Positions 1 to 11,340 of a stretch of DNA of 64,000 nucleotides are shown here, piece by piece. The notes beneath the pieces were generated by a model that was not told the DNA's origin, searched no databases, and saw only the letters and a list, made by a program, of their open reading frames with translations. A program made the position numbers and the translations under genes. Position 1 is the stretch's first letter. The number at the start of each line of letters is the position of its first letter. This DNA is from Lumnitzera littorea (Eukaryota; Streptophyta; Magnoliopsida; Myrtales; Combretaceae): contig JAMXBB010000011.1 in assembly GCA_024138015.1 (NCBI GenBank), positions 67,160,308 through 67,224,307 of the forward strand, written 5' to 3'.

Positions 1-741
1 ACTAGTTTCCTTAATGAACAAGTTGGCAAACACAATTTGCTACCTTGGAATAGATAACCATCTTTAACATTGTATTCATCTACTATTCTTCCTTCCCTAC
101 AGTGTCTATATATAGAACCAAAATGAGGATCATGTTGATATTGTTCTTTAATGCCTGCATATCTTAATAACATGGTCTGCAACTCGGTAAGAAAAATACG
201 TCTTCTTGATAAAGCTTGACAACTACATTGTTCTTGCTTTGCTTATATTTGAGGACAAAGTTAAACCCTTCTAGAAATTCAATCCATTGAGCTTAGCATT
301 TTGAAAGCTTTGATTGGCTTCACAAATACCTTAAGGATTCATGATCTGTGTATGTGACTAATTCCTTTAGTAAAAGATAATGTTGCCATATGCGAAGAGT
401 TCGGATTAATGCCAAGAGTTCTTTGTCATACATAAAATAGTTTAGTTGTGCTCCTCTGAGCTTCTCACTATGATAAGCGATAGGTTGGCCTTCTTACATC
501 AGCACAACATTGATGCCAACACTTAACGCATCGTAGTCAAGCTAAAACACTTTATCAAAGTCTAACAAAGCCAAGATTGGGGCAGGGGTCAACCTTGCTT
601 TCTCTCCTTTCTCTCCCCACATGAACTTTACATTCTTCATGGTTAGTTTAGTCATAGGTGTAACTATAGTACTAAATCCTTGGATGAAGCATCAGTAGAA
701 GGATGCCAATCCATGAAAACTCCTCACTTCAGCACATGAAG
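1..741 (-). pseudogene. Ty3/gypsy element A: RNase H and start of integrase (relic)
   Basis: Read on the minus strand, broken frames show the pol connection and RNase H region: VRSFHGLASFY near 735-700, IAYHSEKLRGAQLNY near 480-430, YTDHES near 340, then the HFGSIYRHCREGR-like stretch before the integrase zinc finger near 120-60. Several stops and shifts interrupt it. It follows directly downstream of the RT relic of the same element. The integrase core and 3' LTR would lie left of the window. The domain order is that of Ty3/gypsy pol; function is lost. Confidence 0.85.
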
Positions 742-1430
742 TCAAGTCGGCCACTCAACAATAGCTCGAACCTTCTCTTCATCAACTCTTAATCTTCCTT
801 TACTAACTACGTAACTTAAGAATATCACCTCTTCCTGATAGAAACAACACTTCTTCATGTTATCGAACAATTTCTCTACTTGAAGGACATAGAAAATAGC
901 TCTGAGATGGTCAATCTGACTTGCTAGGTTGGCATTATATATGAGGATGTTGTCAAAGTAGACAACAACAAACTTCCCAATCAAATTTCTCAAAACATGG
1001 TTTATTAATCGCATAAAAGTGCTTAGGACGTTTAACAATTCAAAAGGTATGACCATCCACTTGTATAGGCTATCTTAAGTCTTAAAAGCAGTCTTCCATT
1101 CATCCCTTTATCTCACTTGAATCTGGTGGTATCTTGACTTTAGATTGACCTTACTAAACACTCTTGCACCATTCAGTTTGTCTAGCATATCATCTAGTCT
1201 TGGAATGGGGTACTTATACTTGATTATGATCTTATTCGTTGTCTACTATCAATACACATGCACTATGAGCCATCCTTCTTCGATACGAGCAATGCAGGTA
1301 CAGTACAGGGGCTAAGACTTTCACTTACATATCTTTTCTCCAGTAATTCATTGACTTGTCTCTAGAGCTTGTTAGGTTGTTCAGAGTTCATTCGATAAGT
1401 TGGCTTGTTCGGCAAGGTAGCATTGGGCAT
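742..1430 (-). pseudogene. Ty3/gypsy element A: reverse transcriptase (relic)
   Basis: The longest open piece (742-1056, 104 residues) covers RT palm motifs: STFMRLINHVLR, then VVVYFDNILIY, then the LSYVVSKGRLRVDEEKV stretch that normally precedes the connection domain. The catalytic YxDD box reads YFDN, so the second Asp is Asn. Upstream to about 1430 the frame is broken, but the minus strand still shows the LDELNGARVF and KVNLKSRYHQ-like stretch of gypsy RT. The nearest relative in the window is element B (RT at 8821-9650), in the opposite orientation. Family certain; inactive. Confidence 0.9.
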
Positions 1431-1434
1431 CAAG

Positions 1435-1985
1435 TTAATGGAATGCTCTATGCCTTAGAAAAGGGATAACCCTTCTGGTAGCTATTTCACAAAGCAGGTC
1501 TGCATACTCATCTAACAGTTCCTTAGTCTTTAGGGGTAATTCAATTTGCTCCTTTAGCTTTAATAGTTGTCTAACCAACAAAAAGATCGGCATGTTAGCT
1601 TTAATAGCTTCTTTGAGCTTGGCTTGACTCAACTCAGAACCAAAGCCTTCTTGGTTCCTCGAGCTAACTTAGTAACTTAGCTTGTAATTTACTAACTTGG
1701 CTCGGCATCATAAGGTTCAAAGTAATATTTCTACCGTCTTTCTCAAGCACATATGTGTTTTTGAAGCCGTTACGAATAACCTCCTATGAAAAGGCTAAGG
1801 TCTGCCTAGCAATACATGGATGTACACATAGGCAGTATGTCACAAATAATTTGATTGGAATAATTTCCAATAGAGATTGGTAGTAACACTTGTTGAGTGA
1901 AATGTAGTGCTCCCTTCTTATTTAGCTAATGCAATTTATATGGCCTTGAGTGTGATATGGTTGGTAATTTGAGTTTCTCAACCAG
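1435..1985 (-). pseudogene. Ty3/gypsy element A: protease C-terminal half and pre-RT linker
   Basis: Minus-strand reading from 1985 gives LVEKLKLPTISHSRPYKLH, then GALHFTQQVLLPISIGNYSN, matching the protease of element B (8400-8620) almost residue for residue. The piece at 1435-1632 (LLKLKEQIELPLKTKELLDEYADLL) is the usual linker between protease and RT. The protease is cut at 1986-1990 by a solo LTR; its first part, with the active site, resumes at 4174. Confidence 0.88.
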
Positions 1986-1990
1986 CTTAG

Positions 1991-4168
1991 TGTCTAGCCT
2001 AATTTTTTCCCAGTTTTATATATTTTCCTTAATTCAACTAATATTAAATTCTACTTGTTTAATATCGATCATTAACTAAAAACTAAGGAAAACCAAAGTT
2101 TTTAAAAGTGTTTTAAAAATTCTTAGAGTTGCCATCTGATCGGAGTTGAGAAAAAGAGTGGATTAGGTTAAATCGATTGGATAGATCAATTTAACCTGGA
2201 TACTAGTTTACTTGAAAAATTGATTTTGAGAAAAAGGTTTTGAAAACCAAATATTTTGGATCCGGGGGTTATCCTATTAAACTATTAATGCGTACCACCT
2301 TTAACTTTTTAAATTTAAATTCACTTTTCAAAATTACCCTTTTTAAAATGAAATTTAATCACTAGTAAATAAATTAAATTAGATTTATTTTACAAGATTG
2401 GATAATTTGAACTATAATTTATAGAAAATGGAAAGCTAAATTTTTACAAATTTTACGTTGTCCTGGAGGTATCTACATATCCGCTAGTCAGGATTAGATG
2501 TTTGTAGTTTATTTACTAAAAATTTAAATGTGTTGGTGATTTTTAGTTTTGAAAAGCGGTTGAGTTTAAGTCTTTTAGCCAATTTATTTTATTTAGAAAA
2601 ACATTATAGGGAAGGGTGCTAAATTGGTATTTATTTTTTTGGAATATCCTAGAGAGCCCTAACTTCGAAATGAGTCTTATTATTATTTTTTATTTTTGAA
2701 ATTGAGTTTTTTCTAAGTGATTAAACCTTTTTTTATTTATTTTTATGTTTCTATTTTAATCAAGAGAAAATAAATAACTAAAAATTAGTTTTCCTATGTT
2801 TTTCTTTTCTTTTTTTATTATAAGATTTTCTTACAATAATGTAAAAAAAAAGTAGCAAGTTGAAATCGAAATCGAAACAAAGTGGAGGATGGCTAGAATA
2901 GCTTACGGGTCGGACTTGATGTAAGTCTTGGGTCACGCTTCAAATTTGGGTTAAATGTAAGTCAAGAGAAGAAGAGGAATCTGTTGGTAGGGGTGGCTTC
3001 TAATCGTTTTAGGCGGCTAAACAAGTGGATAATGTTGGTTTTATGTGAATTAGATTTGCAAATTTAAGGGGAGGGAGGTGGTAAGGACGATGCTACGGTG
3101 AAATGGTAGCCGCTTATGGTAGTTGGATTAGATACGGTAGTGGTGGTGTTAGGTCACCATTGACATTGGTTGCTGAGAGTGAAGAGTCGATCATGGGTTG
3201 GTATCTTAGGGGTGCTAAAACTCGTAGTGGTGGTGGTGGTTTAATAGGACAATCGCCGAATGATGGTGGTTCAAAGAGAGAGAGAGAGTTTGAAAGGGTG
3301 TTTGGGAGCTTAAGTATGAGAGCTTGGTGATGGAAATGGATTCCAAGCTGCCTATTTATATTTGTAAGAGCTCCAACGAACAAGGAAAGCTTGCCAATGG
3401 TGGATTTCACCATTAAAGCTCCTTCTTAAAAAATGCATTTTTCTTGATTTTTAAGGCTCAATTTAAGGGATTACATGAATGAATTTGGACGAAATTTGTA
3501 GTTCCATTCATAGTATCCGAAGTCTTTTTTTTATTACTGTATTCAACTTGATAAAAATTGCCAAAAAAAGGGGATTAAATTGGGTAAAAAATTGAAGCAT
3601 CACGTTATTTTTTTTTCTTTCTTTCAAGTTGTAATTCATGATTTAAGGGAGAAAATGGGGCGCATGGTTACATGCCATGTGCCCTTACGCATGTGCAATG
3701 CAAACGTGGGTTACAAGAACACTGGGTACGCTTTAACGTAGCATCTCCCTCCCACCTACCACTTTTTTTGAATTCTTTCCCTCTTTCCTTTTTTTCTTTA
3801 AATAAGTAAATAAAAAAAAAACTACATTAACAAAGTTCCTATTTAAAATTAGACCTTACATGACTGATCTTAAAACAATTTTCACTTGAGCCTAATTTAA
3901 ATAATTTTTTGTACTTAGAGCCAATGCCAAAAATTAAATAGCTAGTTCCATGTGACCTAATGATATTAAAAATGACCTAAAACTACTAGTTTCCTAAAAA
4001 AAAAAAGATCTATCTTTCTATTTTAATATCTTCTTTAATTTTCTATATTTTATATTTTTTTGTACTTTTTTCTAGATTTTTTTTTGTACTTTTCTAAATT
4101 AGGACCAATTTTCCTTATTTTAAAAAAACTAAAAATTACAAGGAGGGTTTAAAAATGAGGTATCTACA
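1991..4168 (-). repeat. Solo LTR, Tat/Ogre type, with 5-bp target site duplication
   Basis: On the minus strand it starts TGTAGATACCTCATTTTTAA and ends GGCTAGACA, so it has TG...CA ends. It is flanked by CTTAG on both sides (1986-1990 and 4169-4173), a perfect target duplication. Removing it rejoins the protease frame of element A (TNVAFAK / LVEKL). Its 3' part (about 2000-2300 on the plus strand) is similar to the LTR segments at 55293-55569 and 63252-63545: TTAATATTRAATTCTA-like words, then a GAGTYGCCA word, then GAGAAAAAGAG. No internal region remains. Short ORFs on both strands near 3103-3413 lie in low-complexity GGT/GA-rich sequence and are not genes. Confidence 0.92.
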
Positions 4169-4173
4169 CTTAG

Positions 4174-4440
4174 CAAACGCTACATTAGTGTAGCTTTCAC
4201 TATCCACTATGAGCACATAAACCTACTTATTTATTTTGTAAGTGATATGGAATAAATTCTCTCTTTACTCCTCCTTGGTAGAGGGTTTTGTACACATTAC
4301 ACATTAGACAACCAAAGTTAATTTGTCTAAACCTTTAGCAAACAGATCCTCTTCAATAAGCTCATTTTCCTAGGTGGTATTCTCTTCGGGAGCACCTTCT
4401 TCATCAGTGCTATCTACATCAAGCTTTGGGACATCTCACT
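4174..4440 (-). pseudogene. Ty3/gypsy element A: protease N-terminal part and gag-pol linker
   Basis: Reading the minus strand up to 4174 gives DSESYTNVAFAK, the protease active-site region; element B reads DSGSCTNVAS at the same place. The active-site Gly is Glu here. Upstream, towards 4440, lies the acidic linker (plus-strand counterpart in B at 8150-8270, EEPEEESPAKKE-like). The solo LTR abuts this piece on its left. Confidence 0.85.
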
Positions 4441-5600
4441 TGATAATCATAGTTTGCTTGTTCGAATATTGGGTGGCCATGTGCCCAAACTCTTGGGACT
4501 TAAAGCATTTGATCTAGCTCATCTTTCTCCAAAAACCTTATCCCTTCTCATAAGTTCTCAATTGCATTTCACCATTAGTTGGTCAAACTTTCTATTTAAC
4601 TCTGACATCTATTCTTCTACTCAGTTCGGTACTTTGTTGAGTTTGGTAACTTCCTTAAGCGGGTCGGTTTGATTGGACTGGTAGGCTCATTGGAGGTCAG
4701 CTTGGCCTATTCTTCCTCTTTCTTTTTATTCATTGGGCTATTCTTATAACCTTATCGAAGGTAGTGAACTGTTGTAGTTCTACAACATCTTGGATGTCGC
4801 TTCTCAATCTAGTAAGAAATCTAGATGTTGTTCGGGTTGAAGGTTCATCCACTTTATATCAGAACCTAAGCATTTGAAATTCCTGAACATACTCATTAGC
4901 AGTTTGGCTTTCTTGTTGTAGCTCCTGAAGTCAAGCAAAAGTGTCATATAGGTAGGTATCTAACATGAATGTATTTTTGAGGATTCTTTTCATCTTGAGC
5001 TAGGTGCTAAATTCTTTATATCCTTCTTATATCCTTATGGTCTAGAAGTTGTTCCACCATAATGCAGTATACCTTGAGAATTCTACAATAGCAACTTTCA
5101 CCTTCTTACTATCCTCATACTAATAATAGTAAAAAATACATTCTACCTTTTTCCTCCCAATTCAAATAGTTATCGGCAACCCTAGAACCATTGAAGCTCG
5201 AAATCTAAAGTTTCACATGATTGGCAATTCGATGTGCTCTAGCTCACTCTTCTTCCTCAATCTTACTCGATATCACCTAAGTCAATTCTTTGCCACATAC
5301 ATCCTCTAACTCTTCCATCTCGATTTTGTCGAGTTGGGTTCTAACCTCTCATAAAATGGGTAGCTTGGGGAGTATTCTATACGGCCTCAGCAGGTCAAAA
5401 GGCTAATACATGAATGACCCTAGTCAGATTGGCTATCAAGTTGGTCATTTCATCAAACCACTCATCTATATGTTTAGGAGTATTTTGGGGTTGTTGTCCA
5501 TTGTGGACAACACCGCTATTATCATCCCTAATACCAGTGTTGACACTTGAATTCGTCATTCTCTCAACTAATTGTAGGGATAAACTTAGAATCTAAGAAA
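4441..5600 (-). pseudogene. Ty3/gypsy element A: gag (relic)
   Basis: Minus-strand frames show a retrotransposon gag signature between about 4990 and 4740: an EYVQEFQMLRF-like stretch, then TRTTSRFLTRLRSDIQDVVE, and further on the degenerate knuckle/linker zone near 4560-4480 that is mirrored in element B at 8030-8110. Gag forms the particle shell and packages RNA in active elements. Many stops are present. The plus-strand ORFs at 4454-4672 and 5414-5596 are antisense shadows. Confidence 0.75.
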
Positions 5601-5908
5601 TAGTAGACATTACCCAGTAAGCCAAACAACTTACACATATACTTCTCTACATAAAATTTCAGCTAACTATGAACACAACAACTGCTTTTGAAGAACAGCA
5701 AACCCAGTTGAAAATTGCTTTGTTTTCGTATGTTTGAAATAGAATAAAACAAAATAATTTGTAACAATGGTCTTACAGCAACAACAAAACTTCAAATACT
5801 CTCCAAAATACTTAAACCAATCCTTTTTGTATTTACAGTACACTTGACAGTGGTACTATACACTACATAGTAACAATCATAATTGAACAGTGACTTACCT
5901 AAACGAAC
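5601..5908 (-). other. Element A untranslated leader
   Basis: The segment between the primer-binding site and gag shows no conserved coding frame. It contains A-rich text typical of a gypsy 5' leader. I see no separate gene in it. Confidence 0.5.
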
Positions 5909-5925
5909 CTCCACTTTGATACCAA
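5909..5925 (-). promoter_or_regulatory. Primer-binding site, initiator Met tRNA type (element A)
   Basis: The minus strand reads TTGGTATCAAAGTGGAG, close to the plant initiator Met tRNA primer site (TGGTATCAGAGC). It lies just downstream of the LTR end, fixing element A orientation as minus. A similar ATCAAAGTGGAG word occurs after the LTR at 35208. Confidence 0.8.
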
Positions 5926-6640
5926 GATAATACAATTTGCACTAAGGAAAGACAAGGGCAATCGTATCAGGATAGGTCTAAGCTTATAGAAAGCTTGAAA
6001 ATAAGGATAAAAATGCACGAGAACAAAGAAATAAACAAGTAAACCTTGATAAGCTCCAAGGATATTATGCATTAGGGAACTACTGAGGGCTCATAAAGTG
6101 AACTCGATATGATGCATGAGCTAACTTGGTGAAGGTACTCGTAAACTAACCTTGCTTAAGAATTAGGATAAGAGTAAAATAAGCAAGCAAATAAGGAGCA
6201 TTTAATATCAGATATATATGTATGTGGTAGCTACGCATTACAAAAGGTATTTATACCCTAAAATATTAAGGCAATTGCTACAAATGGAAAAGACTAAAAA
6301 TAGTAATGTCCAAATTAAGTATAGTACAAGGAATGTTTGAAGGGTATAAATGAAAAATCAGCAAAAACAGGCGTTCTGTACGAAAGATTTTGTCACTTGG
6401 GGTGCTCGGACACATGGCGGATGGTCAGTGGTCATACACCTGGAAAAATAGACAAATTATGCGAATAGCTTGATTGCTGCTAAGTAATGATGCCAAGCCG
6501 AGTTGATAGTTCAGCATTGTCGAGCTAGGTAGATAACTCTTTTTATTTTTATTTTTATGAGGATTTAGCTTGGATGTACTTGGTGAAGCTTGGAGTTAGG
6601 TTTGTTAGGCAAATGGTTGGGTAGGTTGAGCTGTTGTCCT
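5926..6640 (-). repeat. 5' LTR of element A
   Basis: The minus-strand sequence aligns with the 3' LTR of element B (about 11660-12360), including the TATA box TATAAATA (plus-strand 6248-6255), the ACTCTTATCCTAA block near 6170, and the AAGCTTTCTATAAGCTTAGACC segment near 5980. The left end is fixed by the primer-binding site. The right end is a rough estimate from where similarity to B fades. Confidence 0.75.
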
Positions 6641-7085
6641 AGTGTACCTAGGTCGATAGTTAGAGACTACTGAATAGCATAAGAGGGTTTGGCTTAAACA
6701 AGGCAGTAGGTCGGTAAATTGCAGTAGCTTGGACTTTTCAATTGTGGGGTGTAAAGAGAGAACTTGCCTTGCCGTGCTCTCTACTCCTTAGGCTAAGGCT
6801 TGGTCAGCGGTCTGTTGACTTAATTCCTATCATTATGACTCTTAGGCACATTATAATTGGTACTAGAGTTATGGGGAGAATTAGGGTTCTTGTGGTTAAA
6901 TTATATCTCTTTGTGTTGTTTGTTAGTGAATTGTGCAATTGGGAGTTGTGTTTGCATTGATTATACATTGCGATTATGATTGAATTTTCGTTGTTATGTT
7001 AAGTGAAAGTGTGAAATAATTTAAGAATGATAAAATAAGTTTTAGTAATCATGACTGGATTGGTGCCTAAACTAACCTGTCAATT
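6641..7085. other. Uncharacterised interval
   Basis: I see no recognisable domain. A 72-codon plus-strand ORF (6742-6960) has no familiar motif and is probably chance. The final bases 7076-7083 (CCTGTCAA) resemble the octamer after the MITE that follows. Confidence 0.5.
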
Positions 7086-7755
7086 TAGGGGTGGGCAAAA
7101 AAACCCACAAAACTGAACCAATATGCAAATTGAACTAAACCAAATTGAAAATATAGTTTTTCTTATAATTTAGTTTGGAAAATTTTTAATTTAAACCTAA
7201 CCAAAAATTTATGATTGGTTTGGAAGGATAAATCGAACTAATTCGTAAATATAAAAAATATAGTAATATTTTACTTCAACTAAAGAATATTTTTTGTTAT
7301 AATATAGCACTTAAAAGAATTTTTAATTTATATTTATTGAAATGTGTATGTACTAAACTTTCTAATTATCATAATGCATAAATTATACTTGTAGTTTGAC
7401 TCAAAATTTGTAATATATGCTATTTTTATAAACGAAATTAGTTATTAACAAACTTTTGAAAATTTTCTTATCACATCAATATTAATTTTATCAACCTTTA
7501 TTATGATAATGTTTATTATTTTGAAATCAATTCAATGCTTTTTACATTAGATCATGTATTTTGTAAATATAATTTTCTAAATTAGAAGATATGGTTTAAT
7601 TCATAAATTAAACTGAAATTCTATGGTTTGGAGAAATTACCAATCCCAATTGTACAGTTTGGTTTAAAGCTTAAAAACCTAAACCTTATTTTTATGGTTT
7701 AGGTTAGTTTAGAGGGAAAACCAAACCATATCAAACCAATCCATGCCTACCCCTA
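7086..7755. mobile_element. hAT-like MITE
   Basis: The left end TAGGGGTGGGCAA is an inverted match to the right end (TGCCTACCCCTA at 7744-7755), close to hAT termini (CAGGGGTGGGCA class). The interior is AT-rich with no coding frame; the outer ~80 bases on each side also pair loosely (AACCAAA/TTTGGTT words). An imperfect 8-bp duplication is visible: CCTGTCAA (7076-7083, two bases from the end) against CCTATCAT (7756-7763). Non-autonomous, length about 670 bp. Confidence 0.75.
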
Positions 7756-7914
7756 CCTATCATGATAGTGTAGTTCCAAAATCAGAACTAACCAATCTTT
7801 TTCTATTAAAATGGAAGCATGGGAACTAAATCACATAAATAATAACTTAAAAAGAAAAGGGATGTACACAAAGATTTAATGTGTAAACATCAACATGAAG
7901 CAAAAAGATATCGA

Positions 7915-8370
7915 CTAGTCGACTAGGACAGGGAAGTCACCGAGCTCTATCAAGTACCGAGTTGATTTGAAAGGTAGATATCCAAGCCGAACATAAGGGC
8001 TAACTTGACAATGCCGTGCCAACCTGAACTTATGAGAAAGGGTAAGGATATGGTAAGAAGACGAGTTAGATCAAGTGCTTTAAGTACTAAGGGTTTGGAC
8101 ATATGGCTGCTTAGTTGCCAAACCGAAGAACTATGGTCATCAAAGGAGATGTTCCGAATCTAGAAGTGGAAAGTATTGATGAGGAACCTGAGGAGGAGAG
8201 TCCTGCTAAGAAAGAAGTTTCTCATGAGGATGAGTTGATTGAGGAGTAAGTGTTCGCTGAGGACTTGGATTAATTGGTCTTGGTTATTCGATCCATAATG
8301 AACTTAGAACCTTTACGGGAGGAGGAGTAGAGGGAGAACTTGTTTTATACCATCTGTAAGGTGAATAATT
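7915..8370 (+). pseudogene. Ty3/gypsy element B: 3' end of gag and linker (5' truncated)
   Basis: From about 7915 the plus strand is an inverted homolog of element A gag-pol linker: the segment at 8040-8110 matches the complement of 4480-4560, and 8150-8270 encodes an acidic linker. No 5' LTR, leader or gag N-terminus precedes it, so element B starts truncated. The junction sequence near 7915 shows no TG end. Confidence 0.7.
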
Positions 8371-8372
8371 AG

Positions 8373-8800
8373 GTGAGTACACTAATTGTCGATAGTGGAA
8401 GTTGTACCAATGTAGCCTCAACTGATTTGATCACAAGGTTAAAATTTCCGACTATTGCACACCCAAGGCCATATAAGCTGCATTGCTTGAGTGAGAAAGG
8501 AGCACTACACATCACCCAGCAAGTGCTATTGCCAATTACTATAGGAAATTACTCCAATGAAATTCTCTGCGATGTGCTGCCTATGTGTTCCTCCTACGTG
8601 TTGCTTGGTCGATTATGGCTGTTTTGATAGAAGAGTTATCCATGACAGATACAGAAATACGTATGTGTTTGAGAAAGATGGTCGAAAGATTATATCGAAC
8701 TCGATCTTACTGAATGAAGATAACAAACTGCAGACAAAACTTGCTTGCAGATCGAAGAAGACTTTGGTGATGAGTGGAGTTGAGCTTTGAGAGGCCATCA
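8373..8800 (+). pseudogene. Ty3/gypsy element B: aspartic protease (relic)
   Basis: The 84-residue open piece starting at 8373 begins STLIVDSGSCTNVAS, with the D-S-G retroviral-type protease active site intact, followed by the PYKLHCLSEKG and GNYSNEILCDVLPM segments of gypsy protease. A frameshift near 8615 moves the rest (FDRRVIHDRYRNTYVFEKDGRK) to another frame (8557-8790). In active elements it cleaves the Gag-Pol polyprotein. Confidence 0.9.
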
Positions 8801-8820
8801 ATGTTAACAAGTCGACCCTT

Positions 8821-9650
8821 ATGTTGGTGAGACGTTTGCTAGAAATGAAGAAGCGTGGTAAACTACCCCTAGAAGTGAGAGTGTTGCTAAATGAATATGC
8901 CGATTTGTTCCCAGAACAATTACCTGAGGGGTTACCTTCACTCCGAAGCATAGAATATTGCATTAACTTAATACCCAGCGTCGCCCTACCGAATAAGCTA
9001 GCCTATAGGATGAGTCTCGAACAAGCTTTTAAGCTTTAACGGTAGGTCAATGAGTTACTGGAGAGAGGGTATGTTAGGGAAAGTCTTAGCCCTTGCACTG
9101 TGCCAATGGTTCTAGTGCCGAAAAAGGATGGAACCTAGTAGATGTATGTAGACAACTAAGTAGTGAATAAGATTATAGTTAAATACATGTATCTTATTTT
9201 GAGATTAGAAGACATGCTGGATGAATTGAATGGAGCTAAGATCTTTAGCAAGATTGATATGAAGTCCGACTACTATCAAATTCGCATAAGACCAGGAGAT
9301 GAGTGGAAAACAATGTTCAAAACTTGGCATAGACTCTATGAGTGGATGGTCATGTCATTTGGCTTGTCGAATGCCTCGAGCACTTTCATGAGATTGATGA
9401 ATCATGTGCTAAGACATCTAATGGGGAAGTACGTTGTAGTGTATTTTGATAATATCCTAGTATATAGTGTCGACATGCCAAGTCGTTGTGAACATCTTGA
9501 GCTGTAATAAATGTCCTTCGTGCCAATAGATTATTTGGTAACCTTAAGAAATACTGCTTTGGCTAAAAGGAAGTGCTATTCTTAGGCTATGTAGTTAGTG
9601 GAGGAGGCTTACGAGTGGACTATGCGAAGATTTAAGTAATTGTCGGGTGG
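8821..9650 (+). pseudogene. Ty3/gypsy element B: reverse transcriptase (relic)
   Basis: The linker LLNEYADLFPEQLPEGLPSLRSIEY leads into RT. In-frame stops at 9039 and near 9140-9160 break the fingers region (VNELLERGYVRES, VPKKDGT). The palm at 9163-9507 reads LNGAKIFSKIDMKSDYYQIRI, then FGLSNASSTFMRLMN, then VVYFDNILVY. As in element A, the YxDD box has become YFDN. The first catalytic Asp, in SKIDMK, is present. Inactive. Confidence 0.92.
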
Positions 9651-10380
9651 TTGACCCTTATTACATATGTCGAAGTGAGAAGTTTTCATGGACTGGCTTC
9701 TTTCTATAGAAGATTCATTAAGAATTTTAGCACCCTTGCCGCACCCCTTACTAAATTGACAAGGAAGAACATCGACTTCCGATGGAGAGAAAATGAAGAG
9801 AGAAGTTTTACCGAGGTGAAGAAAGATTGACCTTCGCTCTTGTAATAGTTCTACCTGACTTCGAGAAAATATTTGAGTTGGAGTGTAACGTGTTAGGCAT
9901 TGGGATAGGTATTGTCCTAATATAGAAAGGTCGATCAATTGCTTACCATAGTGAGAAGCGTAAGGGACCTCAACTAAACTACTTTGTATATGATAAAGGA
10001 CTCTTAGCACTGATCTGAGCCTTGTAAGTATGATAGCATTATCTGTTGCTGAAAGAATTTGTCATTTACACCGATCATGAATCTTTGAGTTATCTCTGAA
10101 GTCAAATGAAGTTGTTTAAGTGGTAGGCGAGGTGGGTTGAATTCCTTGAGGGGTTCAACTTTGTAATAAAGTACAAATAAGGGAAGAGCAATGTAGTTGT
10201 AGATGCTTTCTTAAGAAGACATGCACTCCTGACTGAACTGCAGACCAAATTGTTTGGGTTTGCAAGCATTAAGGAACAATACTCCATGGATACACACTTT
10301 GGACCCATATTTGCATGATGTGCCGATGGAAGGACATTGAACGAATATTATGTGGAGGATGGGTACTTGTTCTGAGGGGG
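9651..10380 (+). pseudogene. Ty3/gypsy element B: RNase H domain (relic)
   Basis: Plus-strand frames show VRSFHGLASFYRRFIKNFSTLA (cut into two open pieces), APLTKLTRKNIDFRW, then FVIYTDHESLSYL near 10060-10100 and the WVEFLEGFNFVIKYK end at 10130-10180. These mark the connection and RNase H region, which degrades the RNA strand of the RNA/DNA hybrid in active elements. Stops and small shifts are frequent. The minus-strand ORFs here (9609-10010, 10102-10308) are shadows. Confidence 0.85.
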
Positions 10381-11340
10381 AAAATTGTGTGTGCCAACTT
10401 GCTCCCTACGAGAATTACTTATCAGGGAAGTTCACAGTAGAGGATTTTTCAAGCATTTTAGGGAAAGAAGGACCTATGAACTGTTGAATGGTCATTTCTT
10501 CTAGCTGAGAATGAGACAAGATGTACACCAAGTTGTGGAAGATTGTACCGTATGCAAAAGGGAAAAATGTCCCTATTCTTATGAGATCGTAGATTGAGTT
10601 GAGCATGGACTTTATTCTTGGATTACCATGAATTACTCGAGGCAAAGATTTTGTAATGGTCATCATGGATAAATTTCGCAAGATGGCACACTTTGTGCCT
10701 TGCTTTGAAACTAACAATACTTTGACTATTACTTCTCTTTTCTTACAGGAAATTGTTAAGTTATACGGCATGCCGAGAAGTGTAGTATCAGATAGAGACC
10801 TGAAGTTCTTAAGCCATTTTTGGAGAACTCTGTAGTGATGGATAGAGACTAAACTACTATTTAGTACTTCTTGTCACCTCCAAATGGATGGCTAAACAGA
10901 GGTAGTCAATCGTACTTTGGGATCGATGCTTTGAGTTATAGTGAGCAAGAACTTGGCTGATCAGGATGTCTACTTACTAGTGGTCGAATTCGTTTACAAT
11001 TGAATGGTACATGACATCACCAAGCAGACCCCCTTTGAGGTTGTATATGGTTTCAATCCTGAGTTGACCCTTGATTACACACTTGTACCTGAGTTCGAGC
11101 GGGAAAACCTTGACGTGAGAGCTCAAGCATAGTCCCTTCAGCACATCTACAACAAAGTCACTCGGCATATTAACTAAGCCGTTAGAATAATGTGAGAGAA
11201 GGCCAAGGGTAAAATGACTAAACAATTACAGTCGAAAGTCTTGGTGTGGTTGCACCTCAGCAAAGAACGGTTTTTGAACAAGAGGAGAAATAAGCTATCT
11301 ATAAGGGCTGAAGGACCCTTCAAGATTTTCTAGAAGATCA
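10381..11340 (+). pseudogene. Ty3/gypsy element B: integrase (relic)
   Basis: A degenerate zinc-finger region (VHQVVEDCTVCKREKC near 10520-10570) precedes the core: VIMDKFRKMAHFVPCF, YGMPRSVVSDRDLKFLSHFW near 10760-10830 and TEVVNRTLG near 10900. All three catalytic residues of the DDE triad can be matched, but stops lie between them. After the core come the TPFEVVYGFNPE stretch and a KRRNKLSIRAEGPFKI segment resembling the C-terminal end of plant gypsy integrases. Inactive. Confidence 0.9.

Noticed and set aside
3103..3413. Overlapping ORFs on both strands inside the solo LTR
   Set aside because: GGT/GA-rich text in an LTR, overlapping frames on both strands, no known motif.
6742..6960. 72-codon plus-strand ORF between element A and the MITE
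   Set aside because: No domain, no homolog in the window, and length expected by chance.
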